In this document: positions 1 to 12,275 of the stretch, in pieces
Position numbering within the stretch: the stretch's first letter is position 1
How the letters are laid out: each line of letters begins with the position of its first letter
Origin: Vitellaria paradoxa
Taxonomy: Eukaryota; Streptophyta; Magnoliopsida; Ericales; Sapotaceae
Assembly (NCBI GenBank): GCA_019916065.1
Contig: CM034239.1
Location: 42,486,663 to 42,550,662 of the forward strand
Direction: 5' to 3'
Length of the DNA: 64,000 nucleotides
Position numbers and translations under genes: made by a program
Notes under the pieces: model-generated
What the model was told of the DNA's origin: nothing
The model's input: only the letters and a program-made list of their open reading frames with translations
The model's database searches: none

Positions 1-657
1 AACATGCTTTTAGATATCAAATTATAACTTTTTTAGAAATTTGCCCAACTGATGTCTGGACACTCTAAGCTGCGGTCCAGCACATTCCCAGTCCGGACAA
101 CCTAGACAGCCAGTTCAGACACCTTGGTTGACCGGTCCAAACACCAAAGTCCAGTGCCCAATTCTTGAGTTCGTTTTCAACGAAACCCAACTCCAATTCA
201 TTCCCCAAATCACCCATTTAAGCCTCAATCTCAATAATAACTCATGTATAACCACTTAAACACTTAAATCGCATGTTTCTACAATACTTAACCAAAAAAT
301 AACTCAGATATATGCAAGATCTTTACATTCATATAGATATATACACACACACATTTATATATATATATATATACATACAAATCTCAGGATCTTTAACCAA
401 ATCAAACATATATATATACATCAAAATTATCCAGACAATGTCTAGAACATGAATATAAGTTCTACTTACCTTGAATCTGAAGAGAAAAAAAAAATGAGAA
501 GATTTAAGTTTTGGTTCTTGAACTTCAAATGCCCGTATTCTTCACTTCGTGCAAGATCACGAGAAAACGGGTACTACCACGATGTTCACAGGGTCAATTG
601 CTTCTCCGATCCACCGATCTTCCTTCCCAAAACCCATTTTCTCTCTCTACTCTCTCC

Positions 658-690
<33 letters not shown>

Positions 691-1100
691 CCTCCCTCGT
701 GGTCTAGAATCCACCGAAATTAAAGAAGAAGAAAGAAGAAAAGGAAAAGAAAAAAAGGAAAGGAAAGAGAAAAGAATGACTAAACCCTTAGCCCTATTGT
801 CCAACTTAATATCATTTTGGGTCAAATTCGACTTTAGAAAAATAAAATAAACGTAACTAAACAAACTCAATCTCGGTCTAATTATTTTATTGAGCTAAAG
901 TAATATATGAATAGTCAAAAATAAATACCAGATATTACAGGCACTTTTTGTAATTAAAAAAAGTTAAATATCGAAAGTTGTCACATCTCAAAATTTAATG
1001 TAACTATCGCCTTTTTGATAAATCTATACATTTTAAACCGTCATGTGATAACTTTGGTCCAGTTAACGTTCTCATAAGGTGGGATGGAAATTGTTATATA
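1..1100. other. Left-edge non-coding stretch; possible minus-strand first exon
   Basis: No supported coding exon was found here. On the minus strand a GA-rich stretch (about 650-690) is followed by a moderately GC-rich segment that ends in a good donor (AAG then GTAAGT, near 470). This looks like the 5' untranslated first exon of a gene running off the left edge. A pyrimidine tract with CAG lies only 7 bases before that donor, so an acceptor reading is also possible. The expected third exon of the DUF506 gene at 1102-1733 was looked for on the minus strand and not seen. The rest is AT-rich with TA repeats (about 340-420). Confidence 0.3.
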
Positions 1101-1101
1101 C

Positions 1102-1733
1102 CTGAGGGGATATCAGCGAAGCTCCTCCACTTGGATTTGCAAATGACGCAATTATAACCCGCTCTTTGAAGGCGATCAGAAATTTGTTTTTGCAGACAAT
1201 TCAGGCATTCATCTGCCACCATCGAAGACTTTCCACAAGAACAACCATTACCGGCCGATTTTAATTCTGCCATGGCTTCTTTAGTGGCATGCTTTATTTT
1301 TGATTCAACTGAACTTTTCTTTCTCAATGTTGCCTGCAAAAAATTAAAAAAAAAAAAGAAAAAGAAGAAAAAAGTTTATTTTAACAACTTTAACTAAGGC
1401 CTTAATTAATTTGCATAACAAAAGCATTTCCTTAATTAAATTCACCAACAAAAAATTAAAATTTACCCGGAGAAGTTTGTCTTTGGACTCCCAAAAGGAC
1501 TTGTCCTCCTCAACACCGTTAACATTAGCATCCTCTGACTCATCGTCGAAATATATGTTGTTTATGTCACGATAATCGTCTCTCCCCTCAGAATTACACA
1601 AGCTTTCCGAGGACTCATTGCCTTCTTCTAAGAACCCAAGAAAAAATAAAGCCAGACTTTCCGGCCTGCCAGAATATTTAACAAATTCATTGGAATTCCG
1701 GCAATGCATCGGAATTTTCACAGCTCCGGCCAT
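1102..1733 (-). CDS. DUF506 (PDDEXK-like) protein, first two exons only
   Basis: This is a member of the plant-specific DUF506 family, annotated as PDDEXK nuclease-like; no function can be assigned. Exon 1 is 1733-1467 (89 codons, ends in LLR before GTAAAT). Exon 2 is 1333-1102 (starts ATLRKKSS after TGCAG, ends IPSG before GTATAT, phase 1). The exon 2 family core is clear: a basic SKIKHATKEA helix, two cysteine clusters (CSCG, CLNC) and YNCVICKSKW. Exon borders and phases match those of the paralogue at 9038-10752. The start at 1733 was chosen because MAGAVKIP aligns with the paralogue start. An in-frame ATG at 1853 would add 40 lysine-rich residues, which are unlikely to be real. The C-terminal exon is not visible in the remaining 1.1 kb: it lies outside the window or has been lost. 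Confidence 0.8.
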
Positions 1734-1865
1734 TGGTTCTCCTATTATCAGATCTTGACCCAAAACGCTCGACTTTGACGTGCTTAATTTCGTTAATTTT
1801 TTTTGTCTTTTCTTCCTTTTTTTTCTTTTCTTTTCTTTCTTGGAGCTTTGCATTGATTTGGAACA

Positions 1866-1874
1866 TATTTATAG
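1866..1874 (-). promoter_or_regulatory. TATA box of left DUF506 gene
   Basis: On the minus strand CTATAAATA lies about 130 bases upstream of the chosen ATG at 1733. That position suits a core promoter with a leader of roughly 100 bases. Confidence 0.5.
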
Positions 1875-1934
1875 AAAGATTGGACCCCGGGACCAAGAAG
1901 AAGTCTCCGCCTAGGTGGCAGCTGTTTTTGCCTG

Positions 1935-1944
1935 CGTGGCATGC
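1935..1944. promoter_or_regulatory. Shared promoter word CGTGGCATGC (left copy)
   Basis: The 10-mer CGTGGCATGC lies about 200 bases upstream of the ATG. The same 10-mer occurs about 170 bases upstream of the paralogue's ATG (10921-10930). It could be a retained regulatory site of the tandem pair. It resembles an ACGTGG-type bZIP core only in the right copy. Confidence 0.35.
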
Positions 1945-2129
1945 GATTACGGATAAAAATATAAAACTTTTTTTTTTTTTTTTAAGGAATAAGTTGACTA
2001 CCAGACAGCTGGATCACAAGTCATCGCAGTCAATCATATAATGATCTGGGACCTTCTAGTCACTACTTAATTTATATTTTTAGCATGTGGAATGTTCACG
2101 TGATTGAATTAAAACCAAATGAATCAGTA

Positions 2130-2262
2130 CTTGGTGTTCACAAGGAGCCATCCCCATAAGAGGGTGAAACTTTCACACTGTGATTGTCAGGACTCGAACT
2201 TACATTCTTAAGTGCAATCTGTTGCCCGAATACCAACTGTGCTACGCCCACGAAGGCACAAT
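2130..2262 (-). mobile_element. tRNA-derived SINE
   Basis: Read on the minus strand, the segment has a tRNA-like head. It starts near GGGCGTAGCACAGTTGGTA (pol III A box) and has GTTCGAGTCC (B box) about 45 bases later, followed by a non-tRNA tail. No clear target duplication was found, so the ends are approximate. Confidence 0.55.
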
Positions 2263-2299
2263 TAAGCTTATCCTAATCGTAAGGCCGGTGGGGGGACAC

Positions 2300-5200
2300 T
2301 GCAGCCAATTAATCAATGGTTAGATCGGTTGCCAGCAGGCACCCATGTTTGAGATTAACAATGCACGTAGGACAAATTCACTGTCAACAATGGCGGACCC
2401 ACGTACAACGTAGTGGGCCAGCGGCCTCCACTCAATTTTTTTTTTATATTATATAATTTATTACAGGTCAACAGTAATGTGAATGGGTCAATAAGAGATT
2501 AAATGAGATACTATAAAAATGTAGTAAAGTATTGCTGTTTCACATAATTTGTACACGTTAAGGTACGTGAAATGTTATATACGTAATATTTTAATATTTT
2601 TAATTATAAATTTAAAATTATGCTAGTATTAAATTTCATTATAACTCTAACATTAAGTTTATTTGGACGTGAACAATACCAAAATAAAAAAATCTTGTAC
2701 AATCATTTGATTATGTGACTCGATCACAATCCTAGGTGCCCCACTACCTAGTAATTACTCAACTGCTATGATTATGGTTTTGGACATTCGTTGAAATTAT
2801 GCCAATGCATTATGCTAATAATACTTATTAGCATCCGAATATCCATTTGTTTATGCATCACGTTAATTACCCTTTGAAATCGAATTTATCGCATATGGTC
2901 GGTAGGCAATTAAATAAAATAGTTGATGTTGTTCGTCACTCAAAGCATGATGTAGTCATTGAATTAGATTAGGCTAAATTATCAACGCAAGACTGACTTG
3001 ATCTTTAATTTCTAAAAAAAAAAATTGATAATTGTGGTTTGGATATTCAAATATTGAATTATAATTATATGTCCTCATTTTCAAACATATTAGGTGGCAT
3101 TTAGTTTATTTTTCTGTTTTCTATTTTTATTTTATGTGTTAAAAATTTCAAAACAAGGAATTAAAAAATACTCTATTTTTTTGTTTTGAGATTTTTCTTA
3201 TTTTGAGTTAAAAACTCTCAAAATGACTTTTTGTCATTTTTCATTTCATATGTAAATTTATTTTCTATTTTTAAAAATAAATTTTAAAAACACAAGTAAG
3301 TAAATAAGTTGTGAACTGTTTTCCTTATTTTCAAAACGACAAAATAAAAAATGAACTCAAAATAAAAAGTAGAAAACAAAAACAAAAAATAGAAAAACAA
3401 ACTAAATTACACAGTTTTTTGGGTAATCTTTCAGAGGGTTTTTTTTTTTTTTTAGATTAATTAGATTTACCCTTTGAAATTGAACTTATTTATTGCACAT
3501 GGTTTTATTGGCAATTAAAATTGTGTTTGTAGTTATTGAAACTATTGTATTGGTCATTGTTGATGTTTAGGTACTCCTAATTAATTAAACAAGAGGTGAT
3601 AGCATTGCATCTCTACCATGCCTGCCGAGTATGGTATGACATTGACATAGCATGAGTCCCAGTTCATTATTGCACCAAATTAGCTCATGGCTTTGTTTGG
3701 ATAAGGGCGGGCCGGCTACCTGCAATTTTAGCCATGGCTTGAAGTTTGAACTTGAAACTTGTGAGTTAGTTTTTTTTGACTCGGGTAATTATTGTAATTA
3801 TCTCTTAAAAATTAATTAAACAATAATACATAGAAAAGAAATGTTCAATGTAGTTTGCATACCTTTGACTAGGATCAATGCTAAAAATAGTTAAATTCTT
3901 TAATTCCGGACTTGTAAGTTACTAGCTCGAATGGGATGATTGTGATAATATTTCTTAATAATTAACAAAAAGCAGAATTACTGAGTTTGACTAAATTCAA
4001 TGTCAAAAATAGTTGAAACTATGAGTAGAGAAAACTGAATTGTAGTTTTACCAATTCAAAGGTACCTGAAATTCATGCGAGTGAGGCAACAAATGACATT
4101 TTCCCTCGACTTTTTATACTCTTGTTTTTTCAAAACTAACCAATGGAAATTAGCCCATTCCTTTTTTTTTTTTTTCTTTTTCTCCTTTTCTATCATTGAT
4201 TGTTTCATTCAAACAACTCTACAAATTGTTTTAGGCTGATCTCAATTAAAATTATAATGCGTTAATAGTCCATTATTTGTTCATAAGAAGTTAAAAGAAA
4301 TAAATAAAGAAATTAAGAACCCTCCAATTTTATTTATCAAGACAGTTGAATTTGTTGATTATGCATGGATTAGATATATCCTATTGGGAAATATTTGTAG
4401 TCAACTCAATCTAATTGACCAGAGATCCAAAATCTGGATTTAAAGGAACAATTGAAATAAATAATAACACATAAGTAGTAGATATAATTATATAGTGAGA
4501 TAATTACAACTCAATTTAGTAGACTGCAAATCTAATATCAAAGTTCAATGAGACAATTGTTACAATTCAATTTATAATTGACAAGAAATCTAAGGTTAAG
4601 ATTCTAAGGGACAACTGTTACGGTTTAATTTAGTTGACTGAAGATTCAAGATCATAATTCAAAAGGACAACCGAATCAAGTCACAACACACACTTTGTGA
4701 GCATAATACAATTAAGGAACAACCATTGCGACCCAACTTGATTGCCTAGAGATCCAAAATCCAAGTTTAAAGGACAACCCAAATAAGTCAAAAAATATAT
4801 GTCGTAAATATAATACAGTGAGGTTCAAAGGAATAACCGAATTATAAGTCTTGGACATAATATAGGAGCACTGGGACTTCCTTCTATACGGATGTGATTA
4901 ATTAATGTTGAGAGTTTGCTGTTCATTCAATTCCAGAAACAAATCGGCGAAACATTAACTCGGCGTTAAAAAGCTAACATTCAACATCAGACTTGTTCAA
5001 TTTTCATTTTTTCACACTCGAAAAAATAATATCTAAATTTCTGTGCTTAATATTTTGTTAAAATTTTAATATGAAAATTCCTTTATTTATTCAATATTTT
5101 CAATTATCCATAGACAAGTGACATCTAAATTTACTTAATTATTTCCAGCAGAGTATTGATACGTTATCCTCACAAAACTGTAATCACAAATATAGATTTT

Positions 5201-7770
5201 GATTTGCACCAAAAAAGTTATTGGATGACACATGAATTCCAATAAAAGGACATACCAAGTCGACCATAAAATCAGATTTTTAACTTTTTGTCGCCCTTGT
5301 GCATTCAAACATCCTTTGATCTATATATATATATATATTGCCGACTACTAACTCTCACTTTTAACCTTTCTTTGCCTTTTGTTACCCTTTCCCCCCGCTT
5401 TCTCAAAAGTGTATTTGACTAATAGTTTGGTCTGAACTTTCCTACCATGCATTATAATGTTAGAACAAGCTAATAAATCCCTATTTACATGCACTAATGG
5501 CGCTCCCATTATCCTATTTTGGTGGTTCTTTGTTGATCGCGATTGTATGATTATTGGTAACTTTTCTTGAGCTTCATCAACATCTTTCTACCTACCCAAG
5601 GAATTAGAGGTGACAAAAGAAGTGGTTATTTTGGTTATACCTAGAATTTGGAGTCTTTACACCAAATGTCGAAAAATATCGAAATTGAGGGTTCTTGGTA
5701 TAGAGTTGAAAGGTATAAATATTATTTTTATAATTTTTACTTTATTTTAATTGTGTTTGCTATATTTTATAAAATTTAAAAGATTAAAATTTTCATTTTC
5801 TATGAGATTAAATATTAACCTTTTAATTAATAAATGAGATAAATGAGGTAAAAAAATTATCAGAACAAAAAGAGTAGATTTTCAGTTCTACTCAACTTGA
5901 TTGATAAAATCTCTTTTAAAACAAATACTATTTTGTTTAATTATTAGATATGACATATGATAATGAGAATGCCAAAATTTAAACACATAAAATTGAATAA
6001 TCTTTTAAAAAATGATTCATAAATATAGCGAAACTTACACATTTGCACAAGTATCTAGTAGATCCCATTTTACCATGGACTCGATTTAGAAACGGCTCAA
6101 ATTTCAATGGACATTTTTTGGTAGTAGCTCATTTTTATAAGAGCTATAAAGTTATTTGGATCTATCTACAGTTAAAAGTGATGAAAAAAATTTGATCTTT
6201 TGAGTTAGTAAAAAGTACAACAAAATAGATTCTAATAGTTGCTTCTATAGCATGTGACGCGTGCAAATATTTTCAATATCTATGATAGCATCTAAACAAA
6301 TTTTTAGTACTAGCAAACGTGTTATTAGTGAAAAACGAAGCCAACTAGCACTTGATATAATAGAGGCACTTACATGAGTCTACGGAATGGGTTTCTTGGT
6401 GATGAACAACGATGACAAGGGGATCAAGCAAAATAACTTCAATATGATCTAAAATCAATGTACTTGGGTCATGTAGAAGAAAATAGTAGCGATGAATAAT
6501 TTATGTATATTGTAAGTAGAGTAAGTATTTTCAAATGATAGTCAAATTTATAAGTGCCAACTTAGTTAGAATGTATAAGAAATGAAATGATGCACGTAGT
6601 TATTTATTCAAAATTATACCATTGTAAAATTTAATTATTAATTTTTATTTTCCAATGTAATTCAAATGTAATTGTTTATTTTTTAATAAAACTTACTCAT
6701 TAATTGATTTTAATTTTATTTGTAAATATTTTTCTATTTTTAATCTAATTTTTATTATTTTTTGTAAATTGAAATTATTTTTTATTTTAATTTATTTTAA
6801 GAGTTAAGACCAACATTAATTGGATAATTATATTATTTTAATTTTTTAAAAATATTTTTTATGTATTAAAAAATACATAAGGTCAGTCGTTCAAAATCAG
6901 AGTTAGAGTCAGATTTTTCTAACCCTAACTTGATTCGATCTGATTCATTTTTTTTAAATTCAAATAATTGAGGGCCAAACAAGATCGGATCAACCTAATT
7001 TAGATGCTTAACAAGAAGATTTTCTTAAAATTTGCACCTAATATCACTATTTATCATCATCTAAATATTCTCATTTGTAGGTTTAGGAGAAAATTACTTG
7101 GGATGATAGTTGATAGATCTATCATGTCTAATATATGTAATTTGAATCTTCATGCATGTCATGTATGCTGTCCAAATAAATTAAACAAATATCTATATAA
7201 TAAAATAGAATGTTTTTGAAAATGTTTCTCTCGCAAATTAAGATTCAACGGCTGAGATTAAGTTTTATTCCTTAATGAATGGCTGGGATCTTTTATATTC
7301 ACAAAACGTTTGTTTTTTTGTCTTGTCCCACATTGCTAAAATATAGTAATTTCACTTTTTCTTTTGTGCATAAAAATACTAGAATTATGACATATGATTT
7401 TAATAAATAATAAATGTAAAAAACTCATGAGTTTTAAAAATGAACTTACTTTTTTGAGTTTTAAAAAAAAAATTTCACTTGCTCATAAGTTTTACAAGTG
7501 TCTCACTTGTTAAAAATTTAATATGATTGTAAATTTATATATTTTAATTACATTAGTAATTAAATTAACAATGCAAGTAAAAAATAGAGTTAAACTAAAA
7601 AACACAAATAAAAAAAAAGTTGAAATAATAATTAGATTATTTTTCTTATAACAACAACTCTTACTATTTTTAAAATTTAAAAGTACAAAAAATATCAAAT
7701 ATTAATTAGACTCAAGAATAGTTATTTTTCTAAATTCTAATTTTAAATTTACATTGTTCACATTTACTAT
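2300..7770. repeat. AT-rich intergenic DNA with MITE and degenerate repeats
   Basis: No coding region is supported. The stretch contains a Tourist-like MITE (3093-3408, related to copies at 16.7 and 56.9 kb). It also holds a block of degenerate repeated phrases at about 4390-4860, with recurring variants of 'gacaactgttac..caatttagttgac..agatccaa' roughly every 60-80 bases. A short TA run lies at 5323-5338. The rest is unassigned AT-rich sequence. Confidence 0.6.
3093..3408. mobile_element. Tourist-like MITE, family M1 copy 1
   Basis: The terminal inverted repeat reads GGTGGCATTTAGTTTATTTT at the left and a degenerate reverse complement ending AAACTAAA at the right. TTA precedes the left end. 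The body is the same as the elements at 16723-17031 and 56906-57244. No coding capacity. Confidence 0.6.
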
Positions 7771-7780
7771 ATTTGTTTTA

Positions 7781-8177
7781 GGGTAAAGTACAAAAAATAC
7801 CCCTATAGTTTACCCTCGGTATCACTTTGGTTCCACACGTTTCAATTGTAAATATCAAATCCCTGCACTTTCGGTCAAGTATCAATTCGTAACTTTCGTT
7901 AGTTGACCGTTAGAAACAACTGTTAGACTGAGGATAAAATAGTAATTTCATTTATAGTTTAATTGAAAACGTGAGAGACTAAAGTAACACTGAGGGTAAA
8001 CTATAAATGAAATTACCATTTTATCCTCAGTCTAACGGTTGTTTCTAACGGTCAACTAACGAAATGACCGAATTGATACTTGACCGAAAGTGTAGGGATT
8101 TAATTATTAGAATTGAAACGTGTGGAACTAAAATGATACCGAGAGTAAACTGTAGAGGTATTTTTTGTATTTTATCC
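7781..8177. mobile_element. MULE-type foldback MITE with 9-bp target duplication
   Basis: The element is almost entirely an inverted repeat. The left arm starts GGGTAAAGTACAAAAAATACC and the right arm ends with its near reverse complement, GGTATTTTTTGTATTTTATCC. The arms pair over most of the 397 bp. TTTGTTTTA occurs immediately outside each end (7772-7780 and 8178-8186), a perfect 9-bp duplication typical of Mutator-like elements. No open frame of interest. Confidence 0.88.
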
Positions 8178-8189
8178 TTTGTTTTATTT

Positions 8190-9037
8190 TATAAAGCACG
8201 TATGATTAACTAACAATATTTTTTATTTTAGTTATTTTTGTAAAACCAATTAAAAATTTATTATCAAATCCTATGTGGCACTATCTATACTTATCATTCT
8301 ATATATATATATATATATATTTACAAATATTTGGGTAAAATTAGTCTAGGAGAATGATTTTTTTTCTAAATTCTAATTTTAAATTTAAATTGGTAAAATT
8401 GACTATATTTTTTAATAAAGCATAATGTATGATTAATAATATTATTAATAAATTTTGAATGGCACTCTTCATATTCACCATTTTATTTTTTATTTTTACA
8501 AATCATTAAGTCAAATATAATTTTCTTATTTTTAATTCCCTTCAAAGTCCCATCTAGTATTTAAGTCATTCACATTCTAATAGACCATTGAGTTGAAATT
8601 AATAATGATATCTGAATAGTTGCATTGAAAATAACAAGAATTTTGCTTCTCGGTATTAATAATGATTCTTTGATTTTTTTTGGTTGAATTATAAATGCGA
8701 TAGTAATATTGAATTTTGAATTTGTATTGGGTGTTTAGTTGATAACTTTCAAATTATGCTTTAATTTTTTTGAAAGGAAAGATACAGTAAAATGAAATTT
8801 ATTTTGTGTTTTTTAAAAAGAAAAATATGCTAATATATTTTAATTTTTAATACGTACACATTTAATTTTAATTAAACAGTACCGTAAATACGAATTATTT
8901 GTTAGTGTATATATATATATATATATATATGTGTGTGGGAAGAGAGTACGTATAACTTGAGCAAATAGATCAAAAAGGACAATCTCTATTATTTAAAACA
9001 TACGAGCTAGGAAATACAAAACTTTTTCATGATCGAT
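8190..9037. other. AT-rich intergenic sequence
   Basis: This is the downstream side of the complete DUF506 gene. It holds TA runs (about 8300-8320 and 8909-8930). No gene is seen. Confidence 0.6.
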
Positions 9038-10752
9038 TCAAACGACTTTGACGGCCGTACAATGCAAAGTCGGGAAATTATTGATCTCTAGCAGATCAAA
9101 GGTAAGCATAGAGGCCCTTTGCTTTGGTGGCCGATCCAAATGCTTATTGATGGGTAGAAATGGAGAGAGCGCTTTCTGCTCAGATTTTCCGACCCACTTC
9201 GCTTGCATGTACTTTTGCTTCCTCCAAGGAGCCATGTGCATTTTTTGGTCTTTCATGCACTTCTTGGCTGCTGAACACAGTATCTTGATTAGGGCTCTTA
9301 ATCTCTCCGATTTCCCTACGAAAATCTCGGGGAGTTGGTGAATTAAGTGGTGGTATTCTTGACTAGCTCTCGCCATCTCGAACTCTGCCTTGAAATTCAA
9401 CTCAATTACCACCCTCGTCTCTCCTCCTGATGATCTCTTCGATGAGCTTGATGAAGAGTCCATTAATACTTCTAGATAGGTATGCTCCCCTAAAAGAATT
9501 CAAAATTCAAAGTTCTATGAGATAAACATGGAGTATTTTGGTCGCACCATAATTTTTGCTTATTAAGATGCTTAGTAGTGTAATAATAATACATGTGCCA
9601 ATACACCATGACTTAAGGGCCCGTTTGGAGTTTTATAAAACTTTATAAAATTTCATAAATTCTAATTTGAAAATCAATGACAGGTGCAAAAAGTTTATAA
9701 AAATTGAAGTTCCATGAAAAAAAAAATTCCAAAAGTGGGTTTTTTGTTTTATTTTTATTTGTTTTTCCCTTAGCTTGAACGACTTTTTTTCACTAAAATT
9801 TCATTTTTCTTTCACTCTAACGTCTTTTTGGCATAAAAAGACATTCTGCCAAAACTCTTATATGGAAAATTCATCGGCAGAATGATGAATTATATGACAA
9901 TGGTATTTGTGTAATAATCAAACATATATGTTAATGGATAAGTTTTTATTTATAATTTTTTTATTAAAAAAAATCAAACATATATCAATAAAGAAAATGA
10001 AAAGACAGGATTCTTCTTTGCCAAAATCAAAACCAACATATCTAGCACATTTTATCATTAATGGTAATACGTTAATCACTACATGATTATATATAAATAT
10101 ATATATATACCTGATGGGATTTCCGATGAGCTTTTCCACTTGGACTTGCAAATGGAACAGTTGAAACCTGCAATTTGAAGGCGACTGGAGATTTCTCTTT
10201 GCTTACAGTTCCGGCAATCGTTCACCGGCCTCCTACAAATGCAGCCAAAGCCTTCTGAATTTAACTCCCTTATAGCATCCTTCACAGCTTGCTTGATCTT
10301 TGATTCAAAAGAGCTTCTTCTACGCAATATTGCCTGCAAATTAAGAAATATGATACCCATATGTAAATAATTAACCAACATTTCAACTAGGGATTATAAG
10401 GGATAATATTAATTACACATCACTAATTAATTTGTTGATTTTAAAATAATTTACTATTTAACGTTTTGTTGAATGAATTTACCTCTAGAAGTTGACCTTG
10501 AGTCTCCCAAAAAGCCTTGTCCTCTTCAACATTGCTTGAATTCTCATCCTCCTCCTCCTCCTCACCATTATCATCGACGAAATCCTCACCGTCAAAGCAA
10601 TTGCCGGAGTTGCACGAGCTGTCCTGCGACTCTTCACTTTCGTCCAAAAATCCAAATATCATGACACCCATGCTTTCCGGTTCGTCGGAGTATTTCCCGA
10701 TCTCGCCTGAGTTCCGGCGGCCCATCGGAACTTTAGCCGCTGTTTCAGCCAT
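9038..10752 (-). CDS. DUF506 (PDDEXK-like) protein, complete
   Basis: Three coding exons are supported: 10752-10483 (90 codons, to LLE before GTAAAT), 10333-10111 (starts AILRRRSS after TGCAG, ends IPSG, phase 1) and 9489-9038 (after TTTTAG, reading GEHTYLEVL, to TGA). They join in frame to 314 residues, a usual length for the family. The N-terminus has GFLDE and a long acidic run. The middle has SKIKQAVKDAI, cysteine clusters (CIC, CRNC) and FNCSICKSKW at about 153-164. The C-terminal exon carries RVVIELNFKAEFEMARAS, VFVGKSERLRALIKILCSA and MHMAPWRKQKYMQAKW, the diagnostic DUF506 blocks. It is described as PDDEXK-like; biochemical role unknown. It is a tandem paralogue of the copy at 1102-1733 on the same strand. 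Intron 2 (9490-10110) contains a short MITE-like GGGCCCGTTTGGAG sequence at about 9618. Confidence 0.93.
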
Positions 10753-10830
10753 GGGGATGGTTTCTCAAATAGCCCTCAGCTCACTGGTCCAACTCGGTCG
10801 CTCTAACCGAGAATGAGAGATCTGCAAATG

Positions 10831-10840
10831 TCTATATAGT
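10831..10840 (-). promoter_or_regulatory. TATA box of complete DUF506 gene
   Basis: ACTATATAGA on the minus strand lies about 80 bases upstream of the ATG at 10752, a standard plant core promoter position. An ACGTGG core (in CTACGTGGAC, about 10875) and the shared word at 10921-10930 lie just upstream. Confidence 0.6.
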
Positions 10841-10920
10841 GAAATTTGGCTGGGAGGTTGGGACCCACCAATCCTACGTGGACTAATTACACTGCCGCAA
10901 AGATCACATCAATCCGCCGA

Positions 10921-10930
10921 CGTGGCATGC
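10921..10930. promoter_or_regulatory. Shared promoter word CGTGGCATGC (right copy)
   Basis: Identical to the 10-mer at 1935-1944 upstream of the left paralogue. Here it is part of GACGTGGCATGC, an ACGTGG-type bZIP-like core. Confidence 0.4.
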
Positions 10931-11070
10931 AGTCATTGGAAACAATTAAAAAAGACAAATTGAGCTACATAACAGCTGGACTCCAGACTCCGGGACAGTT
11001 TGAGCCGTCTAGAATTTCTTTTGGGATATCGATACGAATATTTTAATATTTTTTTTTTTTACTTTTTTTA

Positions 11071-11593
11071 GGGCGTGTTTATAATGATAAAAATTAAGAT
11101 ACAAATAAATAAAATATAATTTAAGAAAATTTTTTATATTTGGTGTACATCTCAAATCGTATTTTTTTAAAATAAAAAGTAAAATTTTCATTCTGACAGA
11201 TTAGATTTTCGTTTGGATGGATTTAAAATTTTGTATCAGTTATGACTTCTTCGTAGATCAAACTAAACTAAAAAACAGTGTCTACAATTCATTTGAATAG
11301 AAATTTGCTATGTGAATCTGTCGAAACAGTTTCTGCAATCCATTAAAACGGTTCCAATAATCTCAGATAAAATAGTCACAGTGAATGCCATTCGATAGTT
11401 TAGAAAATCAGAATGAGAATGGTAAAAAAAAATTTCGTTATTTGATTAATCGAATTCTAATTATCAATAATTTTTTTTAGAAGATATTAAACTATTTTCG
11501 AAGTTTGAGAAAGTAAAAAATGTGTAAAAATATAATAAAAATTATAAGAAATTTTTAAAGATTTTTAAAAAATTTTGGTGCACCAAATACACC
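11071..11593. mobile_element. Tourist-like MITE, family M2 copy 1 (523 bp)
   Basis: Begins GGGCGTGTTT and ends ACACC, with TTA on both sides (11068-11070, 11594-11596), the PIF/Harbinger-type 3-bp duplication. Its whole length aligns with the element at 25243-25747, including the 'ttctgacrgatta..ttttcgttkgratggatttaaaattttg' and 'ttaatcgaattctaattatc' blocks. Non-coding. Confidence 0.75.
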
Positions 11594-11599
11594 TTAATT

Positions 11600-12134
11600 T
11601 TAATTTAATTTGCATATTTAAGATTCGTTTGGTGATATAAAACAATGAAAAAATTTTAAATTATTTAATTTTTATCTTATTACATAAATTATAAATTTAT
11701 AAATTATTTTAAATTATCTAATCTTATTTTATTTTTCGCCATCCTTAGCGACAACAAGGAAAGAAAAAAAATAATATTGCAGTAGCAAGTAGTACAACTC
11801 ACCCGGGCAGAAAACATAGCAGTAGCCCATAGTACAACTCGCCCTGGCTTATCCAAATAATCGACCGCTGCGGGACCCACACAAAAGTGAAGCGGAACCG
11901 TTGAACAGAGCCTATCCGGGCTTATCCTAATAGGATGGGACCCGCTCGTGGGCCCCTGATTAGGTGAGGACATTCCCATTAAAACTATTATGCGAAAAGC
12001 ACCGGGCGTGGAGACCCAGCGATCAGGGTCTCAGATTCCAGCTTATTCTGATCACCCCATGTTTCCATTTATTTTTGTTTGGACCAACTTGGACTCGAAA
12101 ATTTATTTAAATTTACACAACTGTTTACGAGGTT
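11600..12134. other. Unassigned intergenic sequence
   Basis: No supported gene. A GC-richer patch at about 11740-12060 has an open frame on the minus strand (11704-11979) with no recognisable domain. It may be an old gene or transposon fragment. Confidence 0.4.
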
Positions 12135-12151
12135 GTTGATGGAAGGTAGGG

Positions 12152-12275
12152 AGCGTGGCCTTTAGTTCAGTGGTTAAGAGCCTTTCCTGCCTGCTCATGA
12201 CTCGAGTTCGAGTCTTCCCCCTCCCCTTAAAAAAAAAAAAAATTCACCTTTCAAAAAAAAAAAAAAAAAAAAAAA
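12152..12275 (+). mobile_element. tRNA-derived SINE with perfect 17-bp target duplication
   Basis: The head has TAGTTCAGTGGTTAAGAG (A box) and GAGTTCGAGTCTT (B box), followed by CT-rich sequence and two A tracts ending in over 20 A residues. GTTGATGGAAGGTAGGG flanks it exactly on both sides (12135-12151 and 12276-12292), the long duplication expected of LINE-driven insertion. The perfect flanks suggest a fairly recent insertion. Confidence 0.93.

Noticed and set aside
449..870. Overlapping open frames on both strands around the TC/GA repeat
   Set aside because: They are driven by the low-complexity tract and show no domain. Kept only as a possible leader exon.
11704..11979. 91-codon minus-strand frame in a GC-richer patch
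   Set aside because: No recognisable domain, splice context or promoter; not listed as a gene.
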